Of a DNA stretch of 53,832 nt, positions 17,821 to 26,310 are shown one piece after another. Position 1 is the stretch's first letter. Every line of letters begins with the position of its first letter. Under the pieces are notes generated by a model. The model did no database searches. It saw only the letters and a list, made by a program, of their open reading frames with translations, and was not told the origin of the DNA. Source of the DNA: an uncultured Candidatus Melainabacteria bacterium (GTDB taxonomy: Bacteria; Cyanobacteriota; Vampirovibrionia; Gastranaerophilales; Gastranaerophilaceae); assembly GCA_934692485.1 (NCBI GenBank), contig CAKUTX010000010.1:1-53832 (forward strand). The letters are read 5' to 3'. A program made the translations under genes and the position numbers.

Positions 17821-19107
17821 TTACAGGGTTATAGGCCAATAAAAATCAACAAGATAAGAAGCCGCGTCCATCGGATGTGACAAAAATTTTAATTCTTTAG
17901 ATTGTTTAATTTGATGATAGGTAGGAATATCTATTTTTGAAGAGCCTTCTTTGTACTTTAAATTATAAATATTATAAAGAAGTTTTTCACACTTTTTATC
18001 GACGAACAGACAAACATTTCCATCTGCGCTTCGGACTTTTGAATTAAATGCCATAATCCTATTTTTTATCGGAGGATTAAAGGCTTTTATACAAATATCA
18101 ACATCATAACCATACTGTAAAAGTTTTTTCTTTATAATTACATAATTTGTGTACTCACTCGTACAACTTCTGTTATCACCAGAAGCATCCCCATTTACGA
18201 TAACTTTTCCTTTATGATTTGGGTACCTGCGATAAAATTCATCACAAGCTTTGGCGGTAGTTGTATTTTCCATCGCAATTTCGTCAAAATAAAAAACTTT
18301 ATCATCTGTCTTGTGCGCAAAAACCCAACACATAGGATCCACATTAAAATCACAAGAAATATGTAAATCCATATCAGGCTGATAGGTAATATCTTTGATG
18401 TTCTCATCCGTAAAATCTTTAACAACAAGCCCATTATTATATTCCCCATTTTGAGCAAGTACAAAAACTTTGTAATACTGTTCGTCATAAAGTTTTTTTA
18501 ATTCATCACAAAAACCATCAGGCAAATAGATATTTTCAGTCGTAGGAGCCGTAATAAGTCTATAATTTGGAGCTGAATTTTCCACAAATGTTTTATAGAC
18601 CCACCCTCTTTGCATTTCTGGATTTGTATGTCCAAATATTCTATATGTGAAGTTTTTCCAAACTTTTTTTACCCTCTGCCTCATACGACCTAGAAGCATT
18701 TTAAACGTATCATAAGGAATATCCGACATTTCTTCAATTTCAACAAACCCCAAATTCAAAGATTTTAACTTGTTAGGTTCATCAAAATGTCTGAATAAAA
18801 TTTCCGAGCCATTTTTAAAAGATAGTTTTTGAAGTGTTGAGGACCATTCATAATCTTTTCCTTCCACAAAACCAAAATTATCAAGATGCTCAAAATACGT
18901 TTGTAACGTAGTATCCCTGACCAAAGTATAAGTCTGAGCACCAACTAGTCCTCTTACTCCTGGGAATTTTAAAGCCAACAAAATTCCTAAAAGAGAACCC
19001 GAAAAAGTTTTCCCTGAGCCATAACCACCCTGATAAACAGCAACATCAAGCGTATAATCGTGCGGAATTTCTAAAAACTCCCGCTGCGCCTTCAATAACT
19101 TGTACAC
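17821..19107 (-). CDS. Phage terminase large subunit
   Basis: 428 residues. Walker A GGYGSGKTFSG is near residues 27-37 and Walker B FVEIEEMSD near 122-130. A C-terminal RNase H-like nuclease is suggested by ISCDFNVDP (about 240) and VNGDASGD (about 300), which supply acidic metal ligands. It would cut and pump DNA into the procapsid through the portal. The start is GTG with GGAGG 7 bases upstream. It is separated from the portal gene by two genes that look like later arrivals. Confidence 0.93.
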   Translation of the reverse strand: MYKLLKAQREFLEIPHDYTLDVAVYQGGYGSGKTFSGSLLGILLALKFPGVRGLVGAQTYTLVRDTTLQTYFEHLDNFGFVEGKDYEWSSTLQKLSFKNGSEILFRHFDEPNKLKSLNLGFVEIEEMSDIPYDTFKMLLGRMRQRVKKVWKNFTYRIFGHTNPEMQRGWVYKTFVENSAPNYRLITAPTTENIYLPDGFCDELKKLYDEQYYKVFVLAQNGEYNNGLVVKDFTDENIKDITYQPDMDLHISCDFNVDPMCWVFAHKTDDKVFYFDEIAMENTTTAKACDEFYRRYPNHKGKVIVNGDASGDNRSCTSEYTNYVIIKKKLLQYGYDVDICIKAFNPPIKNRIMAFNSKVRSADGNVCLFVDKKCEKLLYNIYNLKYKEGSSKIDIPTYHQIKQSKELKFLSHPMDAASYLVDFYWPITL

Positions 19108-19132
19108 AAATAAACCTCCATAAAAATATTAA

Positions 19133-20092
19133 TTAGTTTTTAACAAAAACATGATTTCCATTGATTGTTACCCATTTACCACTTGAAGAAGTTTTCGGAC
19201 TTTGGCTTTTCATAGTAATATGAGAAATTTTTTCTGAATTCTTTGTGTTCGCATTTTTGTTGGCATTTTGAATATCTAAATACTTACTAAATTCAGATTG
19301 CATACTTGTTTCTTTTGATATAGCACCATTTGCCATGCGGTTATCTATCTCTTTTTCATAAGCTTTAAATAAGTCAGACTCCATTTGTCCTATATCTTTT
19401 GGGCTTATATTTTTTTCAGAAATTTTATCAATAAACATAGGATGAGTTTTTTTATAGTAATTTACCGGCACTGCATTGTTACAATCACCCATGTGCTTAA
19501 TCCCATGAGCTTGAATCGAACCAAATGGAGTTTTAGACATAAATTGGTTTTGCGTACTTGGGGTAATATACGTTTTTCCAACATTAGCCCTCAATTTTGA
19601 CACAGGGTCGTGTGGGTCTCTATAATTTGTGACTAAATCATCATAATTTTTATTTGCCTCAAGTTGTGTTTTTCCTATGCCGTATGCATTGAATGTTACT
19701 GTTTGAAAATTATTATTGATACCTGCTACTGTCGCCTCTGTTCCTCCTTCCGAATGACCTATAGATACCGTATTCTCTTTATTTAGGTTATAATCTTTTT
19801 TTACTTCTTGTGCAAAAGAATTTGCTTTTCGAATTTGTTTACTATCTCCACTTATAGCCATTTTTAGATTAGCGGCATGATCTTTATAGCTCCATTTATC
19901 AGTTCCTACGAAACAAATAGCATATTCCCCATTTTTTTCATAAAGTACTCCTTTAAAATTTGAGCTCTTATCATATTTCCCATCAATCTTTGTCCATCCA
20001 TTTGATGTAACTGCCCCATTTTTCTGTTTTGCCATCTCATTAGCTTCTGCACATAAAATTTTATAATCATTAGCCATTGCTTCTTTTTTCAT
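19133..20092 (-). CDS. Lipase-like alpha/beta-hydrolase, moron gene in phage cluster
   Basis: 319 residues from the ATG at 20092 (AAAGGT upstream; a start at 20113 would lie in the terminator stem). GHSEGG near residues 112-117 is the nucleophile elbow of class 3-type lipases, NYRDPHDPVS holds a candidate catalytic Asp and GIKHMGDC a candidate His. The C-terminus GKWVTINGNHVFVKN resembles short tails seen on phage-borne cargo and head-associated proteins. There is no signal peptide. It could be a lipolytic effector, a lysis aid or packaged cargo. A terminator lies directly upstream, so it probably has its own promoter or depends on read-through. Confidence 0.7.
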   Translation of the reverse strand: MKKEAMANDYKILCAEANEMAKQKNGAVTSNGWTKIDGKYDKSSNFKGVLYEKNGEYAICFVGTDKWSYKDHAANLKMAISGDSKQIRKANSFAQEVKKDYNLNKENTVSIGHSEGGTEATVAGINNNFQTVTFNAYGIGKTQLEANKNYDDLVTNYRDPHDPVSKLRANVGKTYITPSTQNQFMSKTPFGSIQAHGIKHMGDCNNAVPVNYYKKTHPMFIDKISEKNISPKDIGQMESDLFKAYEKEIDNRMANGAISKETSMQSEFSKYLDIQNANKNANTKNSEKISHITMKSQSPKTSSSGKWVTINGNHVFVKN

Positions 20093-20112
20093 TTTCACTA
20101 CCTTTCTTTGCA

Positions 20113-20143
20113 TAAAAATAAAACCGCTTTAATAAAGCGGTTT
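20113..20143 (-). terminator. Terminator between the two moron genes
   Basis: On the minus strand AAACCGCTTT-ATT-AAAGCGGTTT is a perfect 10-bp stem followed by TATTTTTATG. It ends the transcript of the gene at 20173..20655. Confidence 0.8.
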
Positions 20144-20172
20144 GTAAAATATACTTCCAATCTATTCTTAAT

Positions 20173-20655
20173 TTACTTTTTCAAATCAATATCTATCATA
20201 AAAACATCTCTATCCCCCCAATATGAAGTACTAAGCCCATTGACTATCTCAATTTTATTATACGATTGATAACCTAAATAAATTGAGAACAAAAGACTAT
20301 CTTCATTCATTCCTTCATAAAAAGGATTAGGCTTTACCGATAATATTACATCTTTTACAACCTTATTAAAATATTCATTCTGATAAATATCTAACTTCAT
20401 AGCTGTAATATTCCCATCACGCGTTATCAAAAAATCATAACTAGCTCCCCAACCACGACGACGATATGTATTCTTTGATTTTTCTTCAAATGTCTTTTTT
20501 AATAATTGTCCATAATCCTCGCAGTACTTCCAATGTATTGGAGCATTTTTTTTATTAGCACTCACTCCAATTCCACTCGGGGGAAGTTCCTCTGATAAAC
20601 ACATTGAAGGGACTAATAAAAATATTGCCGTTAATATGATAATAAGTTTTTTCAT
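20173..20655 (-). CDS. Secreted protein with TonB-C-like fold, moron gene
   Basis: 160 residues. The signal peptide is 1-21 (MKKLIIILTAIFLLVPSMCL). The rest (YDFLITRDGNITAMKLDIYQ ... NKVVKDVILSVKPNPFYEGM) reads like the small TonB C-terminal-type domain common in secreted proteins of this lineage. It has no phage virion motif and is flanked by hairpins at 20113..20143 and 20671..20709, so it looks like a moron: a non-virion gene carried in the structural cluster. It probably acts in the periplasm; function unknown. Confidence 0.7.
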   Translation of the reverse strand: MKKLIIILTAIFLLVPSMCLSEELPPSGIGVSANKKNAPIHWKYCEDYGQLLKKTFEEKSKNTYRRRGWGASYDFLITRDGNITAMKLDIYQNEYFNKVVKDVILSVKPNPFYEGMNEDSLLFSIYLGYQSYNKIEIVNGLSTSYWGDRDVFMIDIDLKK

Positions 20656-20670
20656 ATTAGCATTTTATTA

Positions 20671-20709
20671 TAAATATACCCAAATAGATATTAATCCTTT
20701 GGGTATATT
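20671..20709. terminator. Hairpin after the portal gene
   Basis: AAATATACCCAAA and TTTGGGTATATTT pair over 13 bp with a 13-base loop, directly after the portal stop on the minus strand. The T-run is stronger on the plus strand, so it may work both ways. Confidence 0.6.
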
Positions 20710-20728
20710 TTTACCATCCCAAACATTT

Positions 20729-22381
20729 TTATTTATCTTCTAATAAAAAATTATTAGCATTTTCTATACCATATTGTTCAAGAGCAAATTTAAAACATTC
20801 CAACCAATCGATTTTTTCTTCAACTTCCGGAACCTGAGCAAAAGATTTTACAACTTCAAAAAGTTCTTTTATACGCAATTTCCTTTCAAAAGTCGCCTTT
20901 CTATCCCCATATCGATAAACATAATTAGCATTTCTAACTTCATCATCAATTTCAAGAAAGCTGGTTTTTCCTCTATCATTCACTCCAATAAGTTCTTTTC
21001 CGAGTTTAAAATATGAAATTATTTCAGCAGTTTTTTCAACCATTGGAACGATAATTTTTCTATTTATCGCATCCAACAACATATTTAATCTGGCTTCCTG
21101 CCCACTAACTGAATAATTTAATTCAGTAGCTGTTCTTTCCGCTGACTGAATATTTCCAGCCATATTTTTGAAAACACCTGTAGCACTTTCAATAGTCGAT
21201 TTAAAATAGTTCAAGAAATCCCAGCCTACCATTGCTTTATCAAACACTAACGGAGTAGGAGCCGTCGGCATTAGAGCTGAATCGTATTCAATAATTTTTC
21301 CTGGTTTAACATCTTGTTGCCCCTTAAAGCAGCCCTTTGGAGCCAAGTACGGTGGATTCATCATCAATGCTAAAGCATCAATTTGTTTGTTTAAAATAGT
21401 AGATGCGATATTATTTAAAATAAGTGCAACCCTCAATGGCGAAATTCCTCTGCCAGTTTGTGGTGCTTCAATAATATTTGCATGAATAAACGGGTTTATT
21501 ACGAACGGATTAGATTCAAATCGGATTATCTCTTTTCTTGCAGCTACCACTATTAACCAATTTTTTAACAAAGTACCGTCTGCAAGTTCTATATCTCCCC
21601 AATATTCAAGAACTTCGACCTTTTTACCGTCAACAGCTTTATCATCATTATTTTTATATTTTTTACCAGCCACCACCTCTTTCAAAACTTCTAATTTTGC
21701 ATCATCCAATGTATTATTCGCTTTATCGGAAAATATTTCATCTATAGATAAATATGTTCTGTAAATTTTTGCGCACTTGTCCCAATTATCACTGTTAAAT
21801 TTGTCAAAAACAAAATCTTCAGATTTTATATGTTTAATCATTGCATTATCATAAACAAGTTTTTCATCGACGGCAAAACTCTTTTTATCTTCTGAAACAA
21901 CTTGTTCTTCAAATGTTTTAGCTCGTCTTGTTGATTTTATTTTTGTTTCCCATCCGACAAAAAGCGTACTCTCACCAGTTTCAATAATTCCATCAATAAT
22001 TTTTTCCATTTCATTTTCAATATTCATTTGCTCAAATGTATTAACAAGCATTGCTTTTTGCCTGTTTGCGTAATTTTGAGTTAATGGAGAAGTTCCGGAC
22101 ACATCAAACATAGCATCCGGATGAGAATACAAATTTTCGCTAATATGAGATTTTAAAGTTTGTGCCAACTCATAAATATCCGGTAGTACAACTCTGTTAT
22201 CCCATCCGTTAATTTTGGGAATATCTGAGTTATAAATCGCATCCCTAACAAGTTTTATGTCCGTCAGTTGAGAACTTCTTTCGCTGTCAAAACGGTCAAA
22301 TTTTTCGGTAATACAACCAACCAAAAATTTTTCGTCATTTTCTGCCAAATTTTTAGTTTCATCACTAATATCTATTTTCAT
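20729..22381 (-). CDS. Phage portal protein
   Basis: 550 residues, near the size of P22/T7-type head-tail connectors. The N-terminal WDNRVVLPDIYELAQTLKSHISEN and a middle IKHIKSEDFVFDKFNSDNWD, then PFIHANIIEAPQTGRGISPLRVALILNNIAS, fit podophage portals. The C-terminal third has long helices with a Gln/Arg-rich stretch (about 410-450). It would form the dodecameric DNA channel to which the adaptor and terminase dock. Its start overlaps the end of the upstream GNAT gene by 4 bases (ATGA), so they are translationally coupled. Confidence 0.9.
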   Translation of the reverse strand: MKIDISDETKNLAENDEKFLVGCITEKFDRFDSERSSQLTDIKLVRDAIYNSDIPKINGWDNRVVLPDIYELAQTLKSHISENLYSHPDAMFDVSGTSPLTQNYANRQKAMLVNTFEQMNIENEMEKIIDGIIETGESTLFVGWETKIKSTRRAKTFEEQVVSEDKKSFAVDEKLVYDNAMIKHIKSEDFVFDKFNSDNWDKCAKIYRTYLSIDEIFSDKANNTLDDAKLEVLKEVVAGKKYKNNDDKAVDGKKVEVLEYWGDIELADGTLLKNWLIVVAARKEIIRFESNPFVINPFIHANIIEAPQTGRGISPLRVALILNNIASTILNKQIDALALMMNPPYLAPKGCFKGQQDVKPGKIIEYDSALMPTAPTPLVFDKAMVGWDFLNYFKSTIESATGVFKNMAGNIQSAERTATELNYSVSGQEARLNMLLDAINRKIIVPMVEKTAEIISYFKLGKELIGVNDRGKTSFLEIDDEVRNANYVYRYGDRKATFERKLRIKELFEVVKSFAQVPEVEEKIDWLECFKFALEQYGIENANNFLLEDK

Positions 22382-22899
22382 CTTAAACCTTTCTTGTTAA
22401 TGTATTTATCTCTAAACACAGAATACACTTCAATATCTTGCATTTTTCCATTCCGTAATGTTTCTGACTTCAAAAAAGCTTCTTTTTTAAAACCGGTCAT
22501 TTTTAAAAGTGTTTTTACTCGAGAATTTTCTGGATAAATTAATGCCTTAATTTTTTGAAAGCCATATTTTTGAAAAATCGTTTTAAGAAAAATATATGCG
22601 CAAATTCTTGTATAAATTCCCCAATATTTTTTATCAAAACAAGTTATCAATTCTGCACTAAAAAATTGATTTTTATTTCCAACAACATTATCTAAATAAA
22701 CAAAACCAGTAACTTTATCACCTTCAGTGATTACCCAGAAAAAAGGAAACGTTCTTTTTATCAGATTAGAAAAATATTCAAGCGACGATAATTCGCCAAG
22801 AGCAAAATCGTCATCCAAATACTTTGAAAATTGAACATACAAAAACAATGCCTGCTCAAAGTAAACAGGTTTTTCAAACGGATTTACAAATCTAGTCAT
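22378..22899 (-). CDS. GNAT-family acetyltransferase in phage cluster
   Basis: 173 residues. The core WVITEGDKVTGFVYLDNV (beta4 region) followed by GIYTRICAYIFLKTIFQKYGFQKIKALIYPENSRVKTLLKMTGFKKEAF is the acetyl-CoA-binding and C-terminal half of the GNAT fold. GNAT genes next to the portal gene are seen in some podophages; their target is unclear. The 3' end overlaps the portal start. The Q/RxxGxG/A loop is weak, so substrate and activity are uncertain. Confidence 0.75.
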   Translation of the reverse strand: MTRFVNPFEKPVYFEQALFLYVQFSKYLDDDFALGELSSLEYFSNLIKRTFPFFWVITEGDKVTGFVYLDNVVGNKNQFFSAELITCFDKKYWGIYTRICAYIFLKTIFQKYGFQKIKALIYPENSRVKTLLKMTGFKKEAFLKSETLRNGKMQDIEVYSVFRDKYINKKGLR

Positions 22900-23250
22900 C
22901 TAAAATTCTGCCCTTTCAAATTTTATATAGGCATCATCTGTTGTAAATGCATTCAACTCTCCACTCAACATCTTGGTTCTAATATGGTTTTGAACCCCAA
23001 TTAATGCTTCTGCTTGAATTCCGTTAATAAAAGTTTCACAGCCAGTATTTCTGTTGAAATATCTGTAAACAGAATATTGTGAAAAAATCTTATCTTTTGG
23101 CAATTCCGAAAAAATTGTATATTGCTTTGCAACTGGTTTTTCCTTCGATTTTCTCATATTTGCCATAAATTCTTTTTCTATCTTCATATTAATCAAATCT
23201 TCTAAAGATTTATCATTTAGCAATAATGCTTCTGCTTCATTATTTTTCAT
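22900..23250 (-). CDS. Small phage protein of unknown function
   Basis: 116 residues, not recognised. The N-terminal 45 residues are charged and helical; the middle has YSVYRYFNRNTGCETFINGIQAEALIG. It lies tightly between the small terminase (gap 9) and GNAT (adjacent) genes and has GGAGG upstream, so it is a genuine member of the packaging operon. It could be a head-completion or terminase accessory factor; nothing in the sequence settles it. Confidence 0.75.
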   Translation of the reverse strand: MKNNEAEALLLNDKSLEDLINMKIEKEFMANMRKSKEKPVAKQYTIFSELPKDKIFSQYSVYRYFNRNTGCETFINGIQAEALIGVQNHIRTKMLSGELNAFTTDDAYIKFERAEF

Positions 23251-23259
23251 CGCTTCCTC

Positions 23260-23694
23260 CTAAATTTTTTCATCATCTAAATTTGAAATTGTTATAATTT
23301 TTGCCTGTTTCACATCTTCCTCATCTTGTTTTGTATTAAACCCAAGATATTTACACAAATTTTCTAATGCCTTAAGCCCTGCAGAGGTGTCACGAAGTTT
23401 TTTCTTTCCAGTATAACCACCATCCTTATCAAGAATATCTTCTTCCTCAAGAGAGAATTCCGCAATTCTTAGCAGTTTTTGAACTACATACCCTTTATTC
23501 ACTCTTAATGATGAAATCTGTTTTTTTAATTGAGCTGTTATTTCCTTAACAATCAATTCCTCTGAAAGCAGAGAAGTTGCTACATCATTCAAATCTTTTG
23601 ATTTATAACCTGCGACTTTTGCAGAGTGCTCGCCATTCAATGTTTTTATGTATTCTGTGACAAAATTTTTATGCTGTTTTGTAAGTTGTTTCAT
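23260..23694 (-). CDS. Phage terminase small subunit
   Basis: 144 residues. The N-terminal LTKQHKNFVTEYIKTLNGEHSAKVAGYKSK is the helix-turn-helix of Terminase_2-type small subunits, followed by helices with LRVNKGYVVQKLLRIAEFSLEE and GLKALENLCKYLGFN for oligomerisation. It recognises the packaging site and recruits the large subunit. It is the first gene of the downstream half of the cluster, after a 178-base gap that holds a divergent small RNA gene. Confidence 0.88.
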   Translation of the reverse strand: MKQLTKQHKNFVTEYIKTLNGEHSAKVAGYKSKDLNDVATSLLSEELIVKEITAQLKKQISSLRVNKGYVVQKLLRIAEFSLEEEDILDKDGGYTGKKKLRDTSAGLKALENLCKYLGFNTKQDEEDVKQAKIITISNLDDEKI

Positions 23695-23743
23695 ATACTT
23701 TATCTTATAATTATGTATTTTTTGTTACATTTCTTTGTATTAT

Positions 23744-23772
23744 TTGATATTTATCAAAAAAAATTGTATAAT
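23744..23772 (+). promoter_or_regulatory. Strong sigma70 promoter inside the phage cluster
   Basis: TTGATA (23744-23749), 17 bases, TATAAT (23767-23772), pointing against all surrounding genes. It is the cleanest promoter I see in the window. Confidence 0.8.
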
Positions 23773-23778
23773 AGTCAT

Positions 23779-23849
23779 GCTATTTATATTTCGGCTAGTG
23801 TAAATCTTAACAGGAGGGGAAATGAATTTTAAACTTCCTGTTTTTTTTG
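23779..23849 (+). ncRNA. Small RNA (about 70 nt), possibly with a 10-codon ORF
   Basis: Transcription from the promoter at 23744 would start near 23779. The RNA ends at a hairpin, AACAGGAGG pairing with CTTCCTGTT, followed by eight T's (to about 23849). Within it AGGAGGGGAAATG is a near-ideal ribosome site and start, and the short frame MNFKLPVFFA ends in TGA at 23852..23854, beyond the terminator T-run, so the peptide would need read-through. The RNA lies opposite no annotated gene but between the two halves of the phage cluster. It could be a regulatory RNA, a decoy for ribosomes or an attenuator. Family unknown. Confidence 0.6.
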
Positions 23850-23872
23850 CCTGAAAATATGGTATATATTAA

Positions 23873-24511
23873 TTAATTCCGCCAAACTCTTACCCAAGGA
23901 ACATCTTTGACAGAAGATGATGAGCGCGATTTTAGATTTGCAAGAGCATCTTTGTACATGCTAAACCAATAATTAAATCTTACATGCTGCGGATTTCCTT
24001 TCAAACGCATACAAGCCCCATACACTAATAAAGGTTCTACAAAAGGAACTGGAATTAGCGATTTATCGTCGGCTTTTTCCAGCAAAAATTTTTCATGCCC
24101 GTCATTATCTGTTGCACAATTTTTGGTAAAGTACAATATTTGGACTGTTTTATCCTGATTAAAAATAGGAAATAAAATCTTATCACCAAACAAACTGTAC
24201 GTATTATGAGGTTGAGAATTAGTAAAAAATTTTTCATAATCCGCGCAATAATCATAAATACACCCATCAACAATTACAGAATTTATCCTGCCATCAATAT
24301 TATTTTCAATTTCTCCAGTATTTTTAGGTAAAGTAAAAGAGCTTTTTCTTTGCAAAAAATCCCATTTATCAGAACCACAAATTTCAGAATTAATAATATT
24401 TATAATATTTTTCAATTTTTTATGGTCATTTTTTACCAACTCTGCAAAAGCATTAACTTGCTTATAATTAAGCTCAACTAAACATTTATTAATTAATTCA
24501 AGATAATTCAT
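23873..24511 (-). CDS. Head-tail adaptor protein
   Basis: 212 residues from the ATG at 24511 (AAAGGA 7 bases upstream), which I prefer to a longer start at 24547 that would run through a hairpin. The N-terminal helices and the C-terminal FVEPLLVYGACMRLKGNPQHVRFNYWFSMYKDALANLKSRSSSS resemble P22 gp4/T7 gp11-type adaptors that bind beneath the portal. It ends in aromatic/basic VPWVRVWRN. Its context (scaffold and coat upstream, portal downstream) supports the assignment. Confidence 0.75.
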   Translation of the reverse strand: MNYLELINKCLVELNYKQVNAFAELVKNDHKKLKNIINIINSEICGSDKWDFLQRKSSFTLPKNTGEIENNIDGRINSVIVDGCIYDYCADYEKFFTNSQPHNTYSLFGDKILFPIFNQDKTVQILYFTKNCATDNDGHEKFLLEKADDKSLIPVPFVEPLLVYGACMRLKGNPQHVRFNYWFSMYKDALANLKSRSSSSVKDVPWVRVWRN

Positions 24512-24531
24512 TAAAAATCCTTTCATTTTCC

Positions 24532-24561
24532 AAAAAGGAAGCAGCAAAAACTGCCTCCTTT
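24532..24561 (-). terminator. Hairpin between scaffold and adaptor genes
   Basis: On the minus strand AAAGGAGGCAG and CTGCTTCCTTT form an 11-bp stem with one mismatch, followed by TT and GG. The T-run is short, so it is probably a partial terminator that lowers expression of the downstream genes. Confidence 0.55.
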
Positions 24562-24574
24562 ACAAAAGAATTAG

Positions 24575-25153
24575 CTATTTTATAAGACCTTTTCTTAATT
24601 GATCCATAATTGCATTTTCATGCTTAGCAAATTCTGCACCACTCATTTTGCCGATTTGTTCACGAGTAAAGACCAAATTTTTTAATCCGTCCGACGAATT
24701 ATTTTGAGCATTCGCTCGTAATCTTTGTTTTGCGGATTCATTTTCTTTATTCAACATCTTTTCGTGTTCTTGTTTTTCCAAATACCTCTGAATAGCAGTG
24801 TTTTCAATCTTTTCTACTAACTCAGAAATCTTTGAAATTTCATCCAAATCAAAATCAACATTAGAATTTTTCAGATATTCATAAACATCGAGTCGGCCAT
24901 CTTTATTAAAAAATTCAGGAGTAGTCTGTACATTTTGAGAATTTTGACATTGTGTGTACTTTTCAAACGCCTTTTGAGTCACATAATTCATTAAATTTTG
25001 TCCTTGTTCTTGAGTCATAACCCCATTTTGCACATAATCTTGAATTTGTTTAATATCGTTAACCGCCATCTGTTTATATTTATCAGCTTCATTCAATTCT
25101 AATGCCGGTTTTTGAGCATCGGCATCGGATGAAAAAATATTTTGTTCATTCAT
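24575..25153 (-). CDS. Phage scaffolding-like protein
   Basis: 192 residues, hydrophilic, almost all helical, with no cysteine-rich or catalytic motif apart from one EF-hand-like stretch, FNKDGRLDVYEYLKN (about 82-97). The C-terminus, REQIGKMSGAEFAKHENAIMDQLRKGLIK, is the basic helix-turn-helix typical of scaffold ends that bind coat protein. It lies close to the coat gene. Assignment is by composition, C-terminal motif and place. Confidence 0.7.
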   Translation of the reverse strand: MNEQNIFSSDADAQKPALELNEADKYKQMAVNDIKQIQDYVQNGVMTQEQGQNLMNYVTQKAFEKYTQCQNSQNVQTTPEFFNKDGRLDVYEYLKNSNVDFDLDEISKISELVEKIENTAIQRYLEKQEHEKMLNKENESAKQRLRANAQNNSSDGLKNLVFTREQIGKMSGAEFAKHENAIMDQLRKGLIK

Positions 25154-25163
25154 AAAATTCCCC

Positions 25164-25394
25164 TTATAAAGTTTTCATATATTCAACCGCGAGCTCAATT
25201 GCATCATCTATAAATGAAGATAGCAACAAACTGACAACAGGCTTAAGCAAAATCGGCAACGGAAGTTTTTCCAAAATATATTTCAAAGCCATTTCTTTTT
25301 TCTGTTTTCCCTTATTGCTTCCGAGTTGTTCTTCTGCCTTATACACTGCTGTTTTTGCGAGTTCTCTGATTTTTACTTTTAAATTTTGAAGCAT
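25164..25394 (-). CDS. Holin-like (LLH-type) small protein
   Basis: 76 residues. VKIRELAKTAVYKAEEQLGSNKGKQKKEMAL and the C-terminal FIDDAIELAVEYMK resemble the cytoplasmic part of LL-H-type phage holins; the middle hydrophobic stretch (about 48-65) could be membrane-associated. The usual N-terminal membrane segment is missing. It lies between coat and scaffold genes, an unusual place for a holin, so a structural role is also possible. Confidence 0.55.
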   Translation of the reverse strand: MLQNLKVKIRELAKTAVYKAEEQLGSNKGKQKKEMALKYILEKLPLPILLKPVVSLLLSSFIDDAIELAVEYMKTL

Positions 25395-25404
25395 AAAGTA
25401 ACCT

Positions 25405-26259
25405 CTACGCAGCTTTTACAACCATTTTAGCAAGAGCATTTGGTTGAACTGTTTTTGCGCCATACAAATATAATCCTCTAACCAAGTCAGAGAAAGAATC
25501 TTTATCTCTCAAGCTTTCAATTTTAGCGAGCTGAGATGCAAACGTAATGGCATCATTAGTTCCAGCTAATACGTAATACTTATCTGAAACTGCACTCAAA
25601 TTTGTGCTAACCAAAACATCCATGCCTGCAATTCTTCCGATAGCACCTTCTCTTAGTGTTTCATCCGCAACATTATGCGCACCGATAAATTCTGTACTTT
25701 GCAACAAATAAGATTCTATCGTCGGATTAATAACAACCCACGGTCTAACACCTGCTGTAACTGCATCAGAATTTTTTAAACACAATGCCAATTTTACAAA
25801 CTGAGAGTAAATAGTTGTTTTATCTAATGTAATTGGAGCTTCATCTGAGCCAACAATATTTGTAGCTGCGACATTTGCATGTTGTGATAACAAATAAGAG
25901 TCTTGAACTTCTTCAATCGCTTTTCTTGCATTTTTCAAATGAGCTTCCATAATATCAGTATTAGATTGAACTTGAGCAACGTCATTAATTTTGAACGCAA
26001 AAAATTTCTTTTGATCAATAACAAGTTCTTGAGATTTTGGCTCTAATTCACTATAAGTAATATTTTCGGAGCCAAGAGTTGAAATTGTAACTTCTGCAGG
26101 TGTAATAATTTTTACTTTATCACCTTGATTTTTAATTTCACCTTCCCAATTTCTATTCACACATTGAAGCATTACACAGTCTTTTTCAAGCATGTTGTTT
26201 AGCTTTTGGCTCCAAATTTCAGGAATAAACGCTGAATAAGAATTTGTTGTTTCTGACAT
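25405..26259 (-). CDS. Phage major capsid (coat) protein
   Basis: 284 residues. YSAFIPEIWSQKLNNMLEKDCVM at the N-terminus, then QGDKVKIITPAEVTI and the C-terminal GRIAGMDVLVSTNL...YYVLAGTNDAITFASQLAKIESLRDKDSFSDLVRGLYLYGAKTV, are the pattern of HK97-fold coat proteins of the P22-like/N4gp56-like kind. The product builds the procapsid with the scaffold. GAAAGGAAAC precedes the ATG. Confidence 0.9.
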   Translation of the reverse strand: MSETTNSYSAFIPEIWSQKLNNMLEKDCVMLQCVNRNWEGEIKNQGDKVKIITPAEVTISTLGSENITYSELEPKSQELVIDQKKFFAFKINDVAQVQSNTDIMEAHLKNARKAIEEVQDSYLLSQHANVAATNIVGSDEAPITLDKTTIYSQFVKLALCLKNSDAVTAGVRPWVVINPTIESYLLQSTEFIGAHNVADETLREGAIGRIAGMDVLVSTNLSAVSDKYYVLAGTNDAITFASQLAKIESLRDKDSFSDLVRGLYLYGAKTVQPNALAKMVVKAA

Positions 26260-26310
26260 AATTTTGTTTCCTTTCTTTTTTCAAGTAATAACTTATATGA
26301 GTGGTGTTTT

